The notes: a model not told the origin generated them from the sequence alone. Counted from the stretch's first letter, positions 28,001 through 36,597 are shown. The stretch is 64,000 nt of DNA from Amborella trichopoda (GCF_000471905.2 NW_006494789.1:2069662-2133661); one strand, 5' to 3'. Program-made: numbers and translations.

Positions 28001-29708
28001 CTTTAGCTTGTTTTATTTGGAAACCATGCACAAGGCCAATTTGGATCCATTCTCGTGATCAACAGTCAATGCCACTTAGATCCAAGTTAGAATCAAAATT
28101 TTCATAACTCATAAATCCGTGTATAATTACTATGGTTGATTGTATTTATAATTGACTAATTCACCTTCTGTTTTTCAGCAAAAACAATGCAACATATGTA
28201 GAGTCAACACCCCCAACTTCCTAAAAATTGCAATCAGGATCCTCCACCAAACATTCTCCACCACAACGTGTGAGAGAAACTAGAGTGCATTCAAATGGAT
28301 TCATGCTCCAATAAGGAATAGGTAGAAATTTGAGATGATGCACACCTAGATTATGAGCACTACAACCTGAACCTGAGGAAACGGCAGATGAGTAGCGAGA
28401 AGAATGATTACAATCCATTCAACTGGGATTAGATATTCCAAGAGGATCTAGCAGATGAATGGCTGGTGGAGCTTGAAGAAATAGCAATCAACACGAGGGT
28501 CAAAGCCGAAGTTGTTCCTAATCCAAATGACATCCCAATGGACAGGGCAGTGGTGAGCATAATAGCTGAACTAGCCTTGGCTACTGTGTATTAAGGGACA
28601 ACAAACATGGGGACCACTGCAGGGATCAGAGTGATGTTTGGGAGGAACCCCCACCCTATTGACACCAGGTGTCCGTATGTATATCCATGACACTCCTTTT
28701 GGTACTAAAGTGTAAAGCCACATATTATTTGCATTGTAGGATAGCTAGGGCTCTCTGAGACTTTGAATGTGTCAGCGAGACAAGGACATAGTCTCTCCAG
28801 AGACATCTGTATTGCAAAGCAATGCATTTAACTTAATATTTAGATATTTACTCTTCAATGTGAAGTGGAGTTTCAGAGGCCTCATTTGAAATAGCACTAG
28901 AATAATAGAAATTTTTAATTCACAATATGTTACAATGGATTCCCAAGTAGGGAGTACACCCTAATATCATCACATTAGTTTCATTTTTCATATTTTACAT
29001 ACCATTTACTTTGCTTGTGGTTTATCTCAATTTTCAGCAATTTTATTTTTCCTTATTTTCCAGGACGTTTCCTGAATTATTACACATTCTTGGGCAGGAC
29101 TCAGCAAGTCAACCAGACTCGTCTGAGTAGTTCCGCTATGTTGTTAGCCAAGCTCAGAGGCCGAGCCAAGTAAAAAAAAGAAAAAGAAAACGCACATTGA
29201 TTAAAACTATAAATACAAGCATACGAGAGACTATAATTCATTCTAGTAGCCCTTATCCATAAAATTTGCCCTGCAAAAAGCGCCACTAGCTTTCTAGTTA
29301 TGATAAAACTAAAACTATTTTGAGGGAGTAATATGAATGAAATAAAAATTAGACATAATGCAACTATGTTTTTAAGATACAGATCCAACAAAGATGCCAA
29401 AACACAACTCTCTGTACATTAATAAGGTAGAACCTGGTCCAGCCAAGCAGAATCCAGTGATCATTAGCTAATTTGTACGGAAAGGGAAGCTACAAGCCAC
29501 AAATTTGTACGGGGAGTCTCTCTCTCTCTCTCTCNNNNNNNNNNNNNNNNNNNNNNNNNNNNNNNNNNNNNNNNNNNACGTACGGTAACGTACGAACGTA
29601 CGTAACGTAACGACGTACGTACGTACGTACGTACGTAGTACGTACGTAACGTACGTACGTAACGTAACGTAACGTACGTACGTACGTACGTACGTACGTA
29701 CGTACGTC

Positions 29709-29774
<66 letters not shown>

Positions 29775-30357
29775 CTGCAGCTCCTGGTTTTCATGCGGTG
29801 CACCAGTCTAGTCATGTAACACAACAGTGCAAATAAAAACATTGACAATATTTTTCATATCCAATTGACACCAAGTATAGGAAGAGCAATATGGCCCATT
29901 TTTCTCATGAGGCTTAAAAAATATAGGTATGGCTAGTGATTAGCAAGACAATACTGAGTGCATTTGTAATACCAGCTATATATCCTCTCCTCGGCTGTAA
30001 AATCAAATGATTTCGAAGTCTCTGGAGAGATGAATCCACCTCTTACCGCTGCCATGGCTGAAATTTCAAATTCAAATTTTCAAAAAAAAAAAAAAAAAAG
30101 AAAGAAGAAGAAGAAGAAGAAGAATAATAATAATCGATCAGACCTTGAAGCTACAAATCTTCAGTACCAAAAGCTGATAAATCTTCAAGTGAAAAATAGA
30201 TAGGAAAAACACCTGAGAAAGATTTTCGACTGAGACGCTTGAACTTCCACTGACTCGTAGATGAACCCGACCAATATGAACGAAATGTGGTCGGGAATAA
30301 AAATGGATTGCATCTGTAAACTCTGGGACTGAAGAAGCTTGGCCTTGAGAACGCCAT
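4616..30357 (-). CDS. EMB2247: Valine--tRNA ligase, chloroplastic/mitochondrial; complete, 27 exons
   Basis: This class Ia synthetase charges organellar tRNA-Val and edits mischarged Thr. Exons, 5' to 3': 30357-30213, 30057-29973, 25171-25045, 24484-24401, 23972-23878, 23333-23242, 22846-22793, 21648-21596, 18179-18112, 17598-17523, 16549-16466, 15270-15122, 14991-14874, 14764-14648, 13140-12920, 12560-12471, 11399-11288, 10483-10373, 10240-10103, 9542-9492, 9411-9299, 8351-8204, 7945-7841, 7692-7591, 7405-7333, 7215-7049, 4744-4616. All borders are GT-AG, and the sum is 2,907 nt (968 codons plus stop), a normal length for the family. The first roughly 50 residues are rich in Ser, Arg and Phe with few acids, like an organelle transit peptide. 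The catalytic HIGH motif is HMGH (109-112) after PPPNVTGAL. The editing domain holds TTRPET (276-281) and GHDHND (337-342). WWGHRIPVW (468-476) and DVLDTWFSS (515-523) follow. The second ATP motif is KMSKT (593-597). An anticodon-binding domain and a C-terminal coiled-coil arm end the protein. It matches my recollection of Arabidopsis EMB2247 along its whole length. The ATG at 30,357 opens the transit peptide. Confidence 0.96.
4873..5050. repeat. Dispersed repeat, second copy at 48,145-48,335
   Basis: About 180 bp in the last synthetase intron is recognisably related to 48,145-48,335. Both carry an 'aaggtcacaa/gatggtcacaa' segment, then 'attgac(t/c)agactcaaa', 'gaactt(c/t)gt(g/a)acac' and '(a/c)atctaatgg' in the same order and orientation. 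The family is unidentified; a degraded MITE is plausible. Confidence 0.6.
5075..5690 (-). mobile_element. RTE-clade LINE, 5'-truncated 3' end with reverse-transcriptase C-terminal region
   Basis: Minus-strand translation gives, with a few stops and frame breaks, the conserved end of plant RTE-type LINE polyprotein: FRYLGSLIQ, GEIEEDV, then [38 protein letters not shown] and [14 protein letters not shown]. The 3' end is the usual tail (on the plus strand ATCATCATCATC..., then CCAATTATTTGGGGTTGGCTACATG spread over about 5,080-5,130). It lies in the last synthetase intron in sense with the gene. It is dead: stops, no upstream domains. Confidence 0.85.
5712..6990. repeat. Three tandem copies of a 210-290 bp hairpin-containing repeat
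   Basis: Unit 1 is about 5,712-6,003, unit 2 about 6,517-6,770 and unit 3 about 6,771-6,985. Each runs in the order CATATGGTCATACTAACCAAG, TTTATCATCGTCCAA, a GGTGGTGATGGAGAGA-like segment, CTACTACCCTCCATCAC, and a TTTGGGAGG-TTATAAATG end. Unit 1 contains a perfect 20-bp palindrome at 5,766-5,785 (GTCCAACCAATTGGTTGGAC) that extends to about 30 bp with one mismatch. In unit 2, GGATGGTGATGG and its reverse complement lie about 65 bp apart. Units 1 and 2 are separated by a LINE fragment (6,004-6,516). All are inside the last synthetase intron. Confidence 0.75.
6004..6516 (+). mobile_element. L1-type LINE, 5'-truncated to the RNase H region and 3' UTR
   Basis: Plus-strand translation from about 6,004 reads [20 protein letters not shown] and LLEGLRLFD, and from about 6,190 [18 protein letters not shown], the RNase H domain that closes plant L1 ORF2. 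A stop and about 160 bp of 3' UTR end in an A-rich tail near 6,500-6,516. It sits at the border between units 1 and 2 of the surrounding repeat. The flanks 'gatccac' and 'gtccac' may be remains of the target duplication. Only the last half kilobase of the element was inserted. Confidence 0.7.
7017..7043. repeat. (GA)n microsatellite beside a splice donor
   Basis: About 13 GA units lie immediately intronic of the donor of synthetase exon 26 (exon ends at 7,049, donor complement of 7,043-7,048). The dinucleotide tract therefore begins within a few bases of the 5' splice site. Confidence 0.9.
8744..8832. repeat. Two-copy 45-bp tandem repeat
   Basis: The segment GATTATTAGTATTACAGTC is followed 45 bp later by GATCATTAGTATTACAATC, and each copy continues with GTTATTAAACT(A/T)CTCAAACA. 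It is in a synthetase intron between exons 21 and 22. Confidence 0.75.
10540..10979. repeat. 240/200-bp tandem duplication with a nested 41-bp duplication
   Basis: Copy 1 (10,540-10,779) and copy 2 (10,780-10,979) share long near-identical blocks, such as ATAGCATAATAATTTTCTAG and ACCATGTTTCACAAAGCATG. Copy 1 is 40 bp longer because the stretch 10,638-10,679 is repeated at 10,679-10,721; copy 2 has it once. The repeat lies in the synthetase intron between exons 17 and 18. Confidence 0.85.
12697..12798. repeat. Imperfect (CA)n / (ACGC)n microsatellite
   Basis: About 100 bp of CACA interspersed with CG and TG steps lies in the synthetase intron next to exon 15. Open frames on both strands here are only a product of the repeat. 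Confidence 0.9.
13662..13921. mobile_element. hAT-type MITE, degraded member of the TAGGGGTGG family
   Basis: It starts TAGGGGTAGAAATGGACCC and ends TTGCCACCCATA, with GGGTCCGGGTC-type subterminal repeats in both orientations. These are the same ends as the better-preserved copy at 43,788-44,235. Flanking 8-mers (tcactttc and cacatctc) match poorly, so the target duplication has decayed or the edges are slightly off. It lies in a synthetase intron. Confidence 0.6.
14205..14526. mobile_element. Foldback MITE
   Basis: The left end GGGAAACTTATGCTAAT matches the reverse complement of the right end (ATTAGCATAAACTTCCCC). Further in, the arms also pair: ACATTTTA with its complement, and GAACTATTGGTTCCC with GGGAACTATTAGTTC. 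The arms fill nearly the whole element, so the transcript would form a long imperfect hairpin in this synthetase intron. Confidence 0.6.
15754..16247 (+). mobile_element. Two RTE-type LINE 3' ends joined head to tail
   Basis: The first piece (15,754-15,840) is only the final LINE tail: GAGGGTATGGCCCTT, then GTAGCCGACCCCAAATAGTT and an ACTCTGAT end. At about 15,839 a second, longer piece starts at the ATGGAGCACAATATTG region of the reverse transcriptase and runs through MSGKTRSDT-, [19 protein letters not shown] and [12 protein letters not shown] sequence to its own tail at 16,247. It lies in a synthetase intron, antisense to the gene, with stops and frame breaks. Confidence 0.8.
19742..21189. 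mobile_element. Non-autonomous hAT-like element, 1.45 kb
   Basis: The left end CAGTGTTTAACTAAACAG is followed by GGTGACCCGAT. The reverse complement of the right end reads CAATGTTTAAAACTTCGG with GGTGACCTGAT. Flanking 8-mers ATCTAAAC (19,734-19,741) and ATTTAAAC (21,190-21,197) agree at 7 of 8 positions, the size expected for hAT. The interior is very AT-rich and has no transposase reading. It lies between synthetase exons 8 and 9. Confidence 0.65.
21934..22247. mobile_element. hAT-type MITE with GC-rich CCTAGGCGG core
   Basis: A perfect 8-bp duplication ATCAAGCC flanks it (21,926-21,933 and 22,248-22,255). The left end (TATTGATTCAAAAAG) and the reverse complement of the right end (CAGTGTTTCAAAAAG) agree at about 12 of 15 positions. 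Both arms then carry GCCTAGGCGG-like repeats that pair with each other. It is related to the element at 43,470-43,706. Confidence 0.75.
22233..22514. repeat. 149-bp tandem duplication, nearly identical copies
   Basis: Copies begin at 22,233 and 22,382, both with CTTTTTGAAACACTGATCAA. I see one substitution and one inserted A in the shared stretch before the first copy's extra tail, so the event is recent. The duplicated unit starts inside the right end of the adjacent MITE and includes its target-site duplication. Confidence 0.9.
25345..25600. other. hAT-like terminal segment with GACTCG-type motifs and a poly-G run
   Basis: The stretch begins CAGTGTTTTACAAGTCAAAG, an hAT-like end, followed by repeated ACTCG/GAGTAC motifs and a run of about 13 G near 25,558-25,571. 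It may be the left terminus of the decayed hAT element whose transposase remains at 26,621-28,594, but I could not find a matching right end. It is in synthetase intron 2. Confidence 0.35.
26040..26240 (+). mobile_element. RTE-type LINE 3' tail fragment
   Basis: The piece holds TTTAAGAGGAAGGATCTAAA, AAGGGCAAGGGGAAAG, GAGGGTATGGCCCTTGATGG and GCTGACCCCAAATAGTTGGG, ending in GATGATAGTGAT. These are the last 200 bp of the same LINE family as at 5,075 and 15,754. It is antisense to the synthetase gene, in intron 2, and upstream of the hAT transposase fossil. Confidence 0.8.
26621..28594 (+). pseudogene. Decayed hAT transposase, interrupted by a LINE
   Basis: Frame-shifting plus-strand translation recovers hAT family blocks in order: [11 protein letters not shown] followed by [12 protein letters not shown] (from 26,621); [18 protein letters not shown] (about 26,775-26,830); [14 protein letters not shown] (about 27,010-27,050); [13 protein letters not shown] (about 27,105-27,145); [20 protein letters not shown] (about 27,845-27,905); and the dimerisation region [17 protein letters not shown] (from 28,269), [13 protein letters not shown] and [10 protein letters not shown], with a stop at about 28,592. 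Many stops and shifts make it inactive. A LINE tail (27,330-27,750) sits between two blocks. The fossil lies antisense in synthetase intron 2. Confidence 0.8.
27330..27750 (+). mobile_element. RTE-type LINE 3' end nested in the hAT fossil
   Basis: Translation shows broken pieces of the LINE reverse-transcriptase end: [28 protein letters not shown], then a GGTATGG-CC block and CCCCAAATAGTTGGGATAAG, with a GATGATGATC tail. hAT transposase blocks continue on both sides, so the LINE arrived after the hAT copy. Confidence 0.8.
29521..29772. repeat. (CT)n - gap of 43 N - (ACGT)n - (CT)n microsatellite complex
   Basis: A CT run ends at 29,534 and Ns fill 29,535-29,577. Then about 130 bp of ACGT repeats with frequent one-base slips run to 29,707, and a second CT run of about 65 bp ends near 29,772. 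It is in synthetase intron 2, close to exon 2. The number of units is not reliable because of the gap. Confidence 0.9.
30078..30134. repeat. Poly(A) / (GAA)n / (TAA)n simple repeat in intron 1
   Basis: Seventeen or more A are followed by GAA and then TAA triplets. The tract lies about 20 bp from synthetase exon 2, and on the minus (sense) strand gives TTA/TTC repeats plus poly-T, acting as the polypyrimidine stretch of the intron 1 acceptor. Confidence 0.9.
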
Positions 30358-32257
30358 TTTATACTTGGGGTTTTCAGTCTAGTGTGAGAAAACCGGAATA
30401 ATTTGGTCATTCATGCAATCAATAGAACGGGGAGAAACTCTAAATGCATGGGTAAGAATCTCGAATTGATGGTGAAAGACAAAAGGATAAGGTTGTCAAA
30501 ATAAACCGCTAGCTTTGCTGGAAATTGAGCTTTTCCAGTCTAGAGAGAGAAGCCAATGGCGTCTGTAAAAACCCTAGAGCCAGGTGGCCATCAGGGCTCA
30601 GGCGCAAGGAAAAGGAGAAACCCTAATTAGCCGTGGATGACCACGCCAGTGAAGCTCTACAGGAAGAAGCTAAGCTTGTGAGGCGCGAAGAAGTGGACAA
30701 TTCGGGCGCCAAGAGGATGACGTTTTAAAGTAAGCTTTCGAAACTGTCCATGCTCTTAACAATTTTGTGGTAAAGTAAGGAACGAGAGGTGGTCGCAATA
30801 ATGACCATCGGATGTGGAATTCAATTGCTATAATTATTCCATTGATCAAGCTCAATTTTTCAAATTTGATTTTCCCCAACTTTTCGATACATAAAGCTAT
30901 CAAATTTCATATTAAATTTGTACGGAAGTGTGACCATACTGTACCATAGTTAATTCACTATATACAAATTCGAAATTTATACACTTTTTCAGCCAACCGT
31001 TCATTCGAATGAGCAACTGATAAGGCCCTAATCACAATGTGACATTGCAATTTTTTTTTTGTGCGAAATATTTTCCCACCAAATTTTGAGAATCCACTCC
31101 TCTCTTAAACTCACATTAGTAAAAAATCTAAAAAAAAATTTCTAGTAAAATAAAATACCCAAAATACCTTTAAAAGTTTCAGAAGTACTTTGGTTGTTAC
31201 ATTTTATAAAAAATATTATTTTTTAAAATGGGCTGCATTGAGATAATGGCATGTACCAATAGTATTTTTGTAATTTAGAGTCACTGGATGTTTAAGATTC
31301 TCGAGCCCGAACAAGAACAATTTAAGAGATTTTTTAAGTTATTTTATTATATTTTGCCCTTTATCCACATATGATGGATTGTGTCATCGTGAATTATCGA
31401 GCTTATTTATTATATCTCAAACAAACTTTTTGATATGGAAAGGTGTTTCATGTGGGCTGGACCGCATTTCTACATATGCGGTCCAAAAATTGTAAAGCAT
31501 CCATCTTAAAGATGGACGCAAGTAGGTCTTCAATCAAAAAACAATGGAAACTAACGATCCAAATGTTTTTTTACTGGAATTATTATTTTAAATTTTAAAA
31601 TTATTTATTTTTTCATATTTATGTCTCAAAATCCATCTAAAAACTAAATTTATCAAACGGCCCACATTTCTATACATGCGGGCTTGGGGTGCATAGAAAT
31701 CGGGTCTTTTGATATTATGGCCATGTATAACTAAAGTTTATAGGAAACCCACTAAATTGGTCAAATCACTTTGGAAATGAGGTGATCAAATCAATCGATA
31801 TAAGTATATAACAATTAACTTAATAAAAATATTTTGAGTCGGGTACTTTCTTGAGCCCAATCGCCCACTTGGGTCGGCTAGGACTAGCAACTTGTCAGCT
31901 CTAGGGCAAACCATCCCTAGGGTAAGCCCCACCAAGAACATGTTGAAGGGGCCTAACCCATTGGACTAATATAGGGCCGGACTGATAAATTACGTTTTTA
32001 GAAAAATAAAAATTTAAGGGAAACACTAAGCCTGTCCAGACATGGCCGAGGCCCAAACCTGAGTCTCTGACCAAATAGGGGTAGTTTCATCAATTGGCTC
32101 AAGGTGCTCTATGCCAAACGACAAGTCCATCATGAAAGGGGACAATAATGCACTCCTCTCTAGGAAAATTGCTCCAATGTCCCTTATAATTAGCATTATC
32201 TATCAAATTTATCTAATTACTTATATTTTACACTCATGTCTATATATATATATATAA

Positions 32258-33080
32258 ATCTTCCCAGCGCCTACAGGTGAAAATGACCAGTGATTTCGCC
32301 TATCTTCATTACCGTTCGAAGTTCATTGCACGGTCACGATTGTCCGGTAGTATTTTATTTTTTAGTTTTTTTACAAATCGAAATGAACTAAAATTTGGAG
32401 TGTGTTTACATCTTAGTGATGCGCACCTAATAAAAATATAAAAAAATAATAATCCATGAAAAATAAATTGACCAAAATACCCCTTAAACTTTTCAGGGGT
32501 ATTTTTGTTTATTTATTTAATGTAAAAATGTTTTTGATTCTTTTTCGTAGAGTCATCTATTTTTTATGAACACACGCTCCAAATTTCAAATCATTATGAT
32601 TTGTAAAAAAAAAAATAAAAAATAAAACACTATCAGATAAAACAGTGATTTCTCCTACCCTCATCACCTTCCAAAAGTCATCGTACGGTCACGATTGTTT
32701 GGTAATATTTTATTTTTATTTTTTATTTTTTTATAAAAATCGAATAATTTGAAATTTGGCGTGTGTGTTCATAAAAAATAGGAGAATCTACGAAAAATAT
32801 CAAAAATATATTTTACATAAAATAAATTGACCAAAATATTCCTGGAAAGTTTATGGGGTATTTTGGTTAAAAAAAATTTAGAGTTATTTTTTTATATTTT
32901 TATTAGGTGCACCTCGCTAAGATGTACATACGCTCCAAATTTTAGATCATTATGATTTGTATAAAAATAAAATAAAAATTAAACAATACCGGACAATCGT
33001 GATCATGCAATGAACTTTTGACGGTAATTAGGGTAGGCGAAATCACTAATCATTTTCACCTATATGCATTGAGAAGACTT
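32258..33080. mobile_element. Long-arm foldback MITE, dimeric arrangement
   Basis: The first about 200 bp (GGTGAAAATGACCAGTGATT, then TTCATTGCACGGTCACGATT, TTTGGAGTGTG, TTAGTGATGCGCACCTAATA) is mirrored by the last 200 bp in reverse complement. The centre holds an extra right-arm/left-arm pair (about 32,560-32,720), so the element reads left arm, truncated right arm, truncated left arm, right arm. Two copies of the loop (GACCAAAATA(C/T) and its mirror) are visible near 32,472 and 32,830. (TA)n tracts flank both ends. A single-unit relative is at 45,648-46,118. Confidence 0.75.
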
Positions 33081-33639
33081 TTCCATATATATATATATAT
33101 ATATAAGCAATGATTTTATGCAATGCTTCCATCATACTATAATGCAACGACACTTCTAGAAAACCATGTCTGTGTTATTTGTATAACCCAACATTTGGCA
33201 CACACACTCTCTTCATCTCAATTATCAATCCCAAAAATAAATAAAAATCAATTCGAACCCTAGATATGGTCAAAATGAGTCCCTTCCAAAAACAAATCTA
33301 GACCATTCATTTGGTGAATTTCAAGATCTTAGTTTTTATAAACTCAAAATCATTTTTTTCTTTTTTAACATTGTTCATCTAATGATAATAATGTCATCTA
33401 AAAAGATTGGAAACAAAAAAATCCTTCCAAAGGTTAGATCTAAGTATCTCACCAAAATGAACGGCCTATATTAATTGTGCTAAAAAATACTTTCTAAGTT
33501 GTGTTTTCAATTTTTTTTTTTTTATTATTCATTATAGTGAAAAGAGTGTATAATTCAAAATTTAGATCAAACAAATGGCCATAACATGGTTTTTTAAGGT
33601 TATTAAATCATATTATGATGCAACCGTTGCAAGAAATCA

Positions 33640-34860
33640 TTGCTCTATATATATATGATGCCCCTGTAAAGGTCCCCTATCCATTAATTCATTATGTCTG
33701 TTCAGTCCTTTCTCGGTTGGCTTTGCTCCCATGTTCCTTGGTATCGTTGTTCCTAACTTGGCTTTTCTGGGATCTACTTTGCATGGCCTTTCGGTCTTTC
33801 GTTCCCGCTCATGGCTCGCTCCGTGCATATGCACTCCACTTGCTGGATGACCGTTTTCCTTTCCCTTCTGTCTAATTGTCCTTTTTTATCCGTCTTGTGT
33901 CCCACTTATGTAGTTCATCTTCCTTCGTTGTCTGCCCCCGTTTTCCTTCCCTTGGAACCGTCACTCCTATCCGGGCCGGATAGACCTTTTTGTCGATCTT
34001 GCGAGGAAAAAGTTCATTTTTGCATAAAGGTTGATTTGGTTCCTCTCCCGAGTGGGACTACACATGATGCTTCAGTCACAATGACCACCTCGACTTCGAA
34101 TAAAGCTCCACCAGCCATTACCGCAAAGGTGATGAAGCTTAATCGAAAGAAAAAGCTCCCTTCGGCTGGAAGATAGTGAACTATTGTATTTGAAAAGTGT
34201 TTCATAAAGTATCTCTGAAGTAGATGGTGATTGGTAGAGTAACTCTTGATCGTAATTTTCGTTATGAATAAATCATATATCGAACTGCTGAATTGGAAAA
34301 AATGGGTGCTGTCATATGCCTTTGTATTGGCTAAGATCACGAGCTGGAGATAAAGCGGACTCGAACTACTGACATCCGCCACAGGATAAACCACCATGGC
34401 CTTTCACCTCTTCAAGCGTCCTTCCTTCTCAATTCCCGGGCATCCATCCAATGCATTGGGTACACTGAACACCAACATAATCTCGATGCAAGCAAGGTCT
34501 AATGGCTGGGCTTTTTGCTGTAGTGAAGCAAAAGCTAGGAGGGCCAGAAGAAGAAGCGGTTCACCAACCACTGCATATGTGGATCCCACCGTATTATCAA
34601 ACCTAGCGGCTGCTCGCTCTTTGACCAATGATTTACCGGCCACTAGATCGATGAAGAATCTCTCCAAAATCGCCTTTTTTATCAGTGATTCACCAGCCAC
34701 TACATCTGTGGATCCCACCTTATTCTCAAAGTTTACACCTAGTCTGTGGCTGATCCTTCTTGGTCACGAGTCAAGGCTCGCACTCCATCCACTTCAGATT
34801 TGGCCAAGTCGAGTCAGTAATAGCTTGAGGTATAAGTCAGGTAAAACATACATCTTCCTG
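33640..34860. other. Relatively GC-rich block, probably organelle-derived DNA
   Basis: Composition is clearly less AT-rich than the surroundings and the block is bordered by (AT)n runs near 33,645 and 34,890. Part of it (34,258-34,400) matches my recollection of the plastid trnA-rrn23 region. The remainder has long open frames on both strands, up to 184 codons, but no protein I recognise. Plant mitochondrial genomes often carry plastid pieces, so the whole block could be a mitochondrial transfer. That is inference from composition and the one recognisable patch. Confidence 0.4.
34258..34400 (-). pseudogene. trnA-UGC: Plastid trnA-UGC 3' exon and trnA-rrn23 spacer (NUPT)
   Basis: On the minus strand the sequence reads GTGGCGGATGTCAGTAGTTC and then GAGTCCGCTTTATCTCCA (complement of about 34,345-34,383), the 3' exon of the intron-containing plastid tRNA-Ala. 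It goes on into the spacer before the 23S rRNA gene (GATCTTAGCCAATACAAAGG, CAGTTCGATATATGATTTAT). Two substitutions in the T arm and an extra T in the acceptor side break the tRNA. The 5' exon and anticodon are absent. Confidence 0.65.
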
Positions 34861-35917
34861 TTAGTGTTTGAGGAAGTGGTAGCGAAGGGCTTTATTTATA
34901 TATATATATATATATTATTTTCCATAACACCCCATTATAATAACTACTAGTTCCGATGGAGTCAAAATGGCAATGATAATGGTACTTCATGGACATGCTT
35001 CGGCACGCTACAAAAAGTTTTTCTTTCTTCAGTGGCTTTGCTTTTAGCTAATCATGGCTGCCTTGAAGCTCTCAAAGGGTTAAAAGATCCCAATTAATTA
35101 TGGGTTTCTTATTTTCATTTAATTACATCCTCTGAAAAATGACTCAAAATTTGTCCAAATTACTTCTATTATGGGTTGGGAACCTGAACAAATAGGTATA
35201 TTTGAGTAATCTAATCCACTACGATCAAGTACAATACTCATGTTATTTGGATGAGAATCTTAGGTGGACAATATCTCCATATCCTCTACTTTTAGGTTTT
35301 ATTTCTTGATAAACTAAATGTTTCAAAAAATATATTCTAACCCTAGCCACTAATTGTGAAATGAAACTTAAAAATAAGAGGTATGAAGATATTTTCCCAA
35401 TGAAATTTAAAACTTAAACTCTGAGTGCTGATTGGGATGCTATGGCCCCTCAATGATTTTGCCCGGGGTTTTGTCCCCTTAGATGACATTTTTCACGAAG
35501 TTACGTGGTTGTAAATAGCAGGGAAATTTATGAAAAATATTATTTTGTTAACAAAATTTTAAAATAGTCATGTATATTTTCGATTTTATACTCAAATCCC
35601 ATATTTTTAAGGGTTCATATTATATTTTAACTTTTTTTTCTCCTGTATACATCATATTAGGCTTAAATATGAAGAGTTGATACTTTTCAACATGTTATAT
35701 CAGTGAAAATACAAAAAAAAATAAAATATTTGAAATAACCATGCATAAATTTGTAGAGGTATTTTGGTCATTTTTATATAAAGTGTTTGTATTTTTATTT
35801 GTTATAAGTGTGTTATAGTGAGAAACATGGATGCCCAAATTTTGAGCTTAATCATATGCATAAAAACAAATAAAATTAAAGTACGATATTCACTATTAAA
35901 AAAAAGTGAGGATTTTA

Positions 35918-36385
35918 AATGGATGAGTTGGGCAGTAAAAAAACAATATACTCGTAGAATGAATGAAGTTGGGATGAGGATGTCGATAAGTGGCAAGACA
36001 ATAAATGATGGAATTCGAAATGACCCGGTACAACACCTATTAGGAGGTGGAACCAACAACTGATGAGATAAGAGAAAGTAAACTTAGGGGGGCTGACCAT
36101 GTGTGACCACAAGTGATGAGATGAAAGAAAATAGACTTAAGGGGGTTGGCCATGTGTGGCCTAGACCCAACACAATACATGTTAGTACATGTGAGTTAGT
36201 TAAGGTGGAAGGCTAAGCAAGGGCAAAAGGTAGGCCCCAAATAACAAGGTTTAAAAAATGAGAAAATATATAGGAACTCAAACCCTTACTAAAGATATGA
36301 CCCTTAATAGGGCAGAATGGCGAACTATGATTTATGTAGTGGACCCCAATTAGATAGAAAAAAGGCTTTTGATGGTGATAAGCAT
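35918..36385 (+). mobile_element. RTE-type LINE 3' end, strongly decayed
   Basis: Recognisable pieces in order are a GGATGAG-TGGGCAGTAAAAAAACA block, ATGAGGATGTCGATAAGTGG, two copies of a GATGA-ATAAGAGAAAGTA-ACTTA segment (about 36,062 and 36,117), AAGGGCAAAAGGTAGGCCCC, ATGACCCTTAATAGGGCAGA and GGACCCCAATTAGATAG. This is the same LINE 3' end as elsewhere in the window, in the synthetase-zinc-finger intergenic region. Confidence 0.7.
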
Positions 36386-36597
36386 TCACTACAACACTAT
36401 AAAAAGTGAAACTCAAGTATAAATATAAAATGTACAAAACTATTTTTAAATTAAAAGATAAAAAGGAAATTTTTTGTTAAGTTCCAGGTAATCTTAAGGT
36501 GGACGGTACAAATTCAAACACTCATATGCCATTATCTGTTTTCACTTTCTATATCTCATAGGGTTAAATTAGTATATTTATGGGGATAAATATAGGG

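Noticed and set aside
29468..29848. 126-codon open frame on the minus strand
   Set aside because: It is a translation of the CT and ACGT microsatellites and crosses Ns; the protein is Arg-Glu and Thr-Tyr-Val repeats only.
33615..34176. Overlapping plus-strand frames of 86 and 121 codons
   Set aside because: No recognisable motif and no exon partner; same GC-rich organelle-like block.
34396..34950. 184-codon open frame, the longest in the window
   Set aside because: No domain is recognised, it overlaps a 104-codon frame on the other strand, and it lies in the probable organelle-derived block and ends in an (AT)n run. It may be chance openness of GC-richer DNA. A protein search returning a conserved family would change this.
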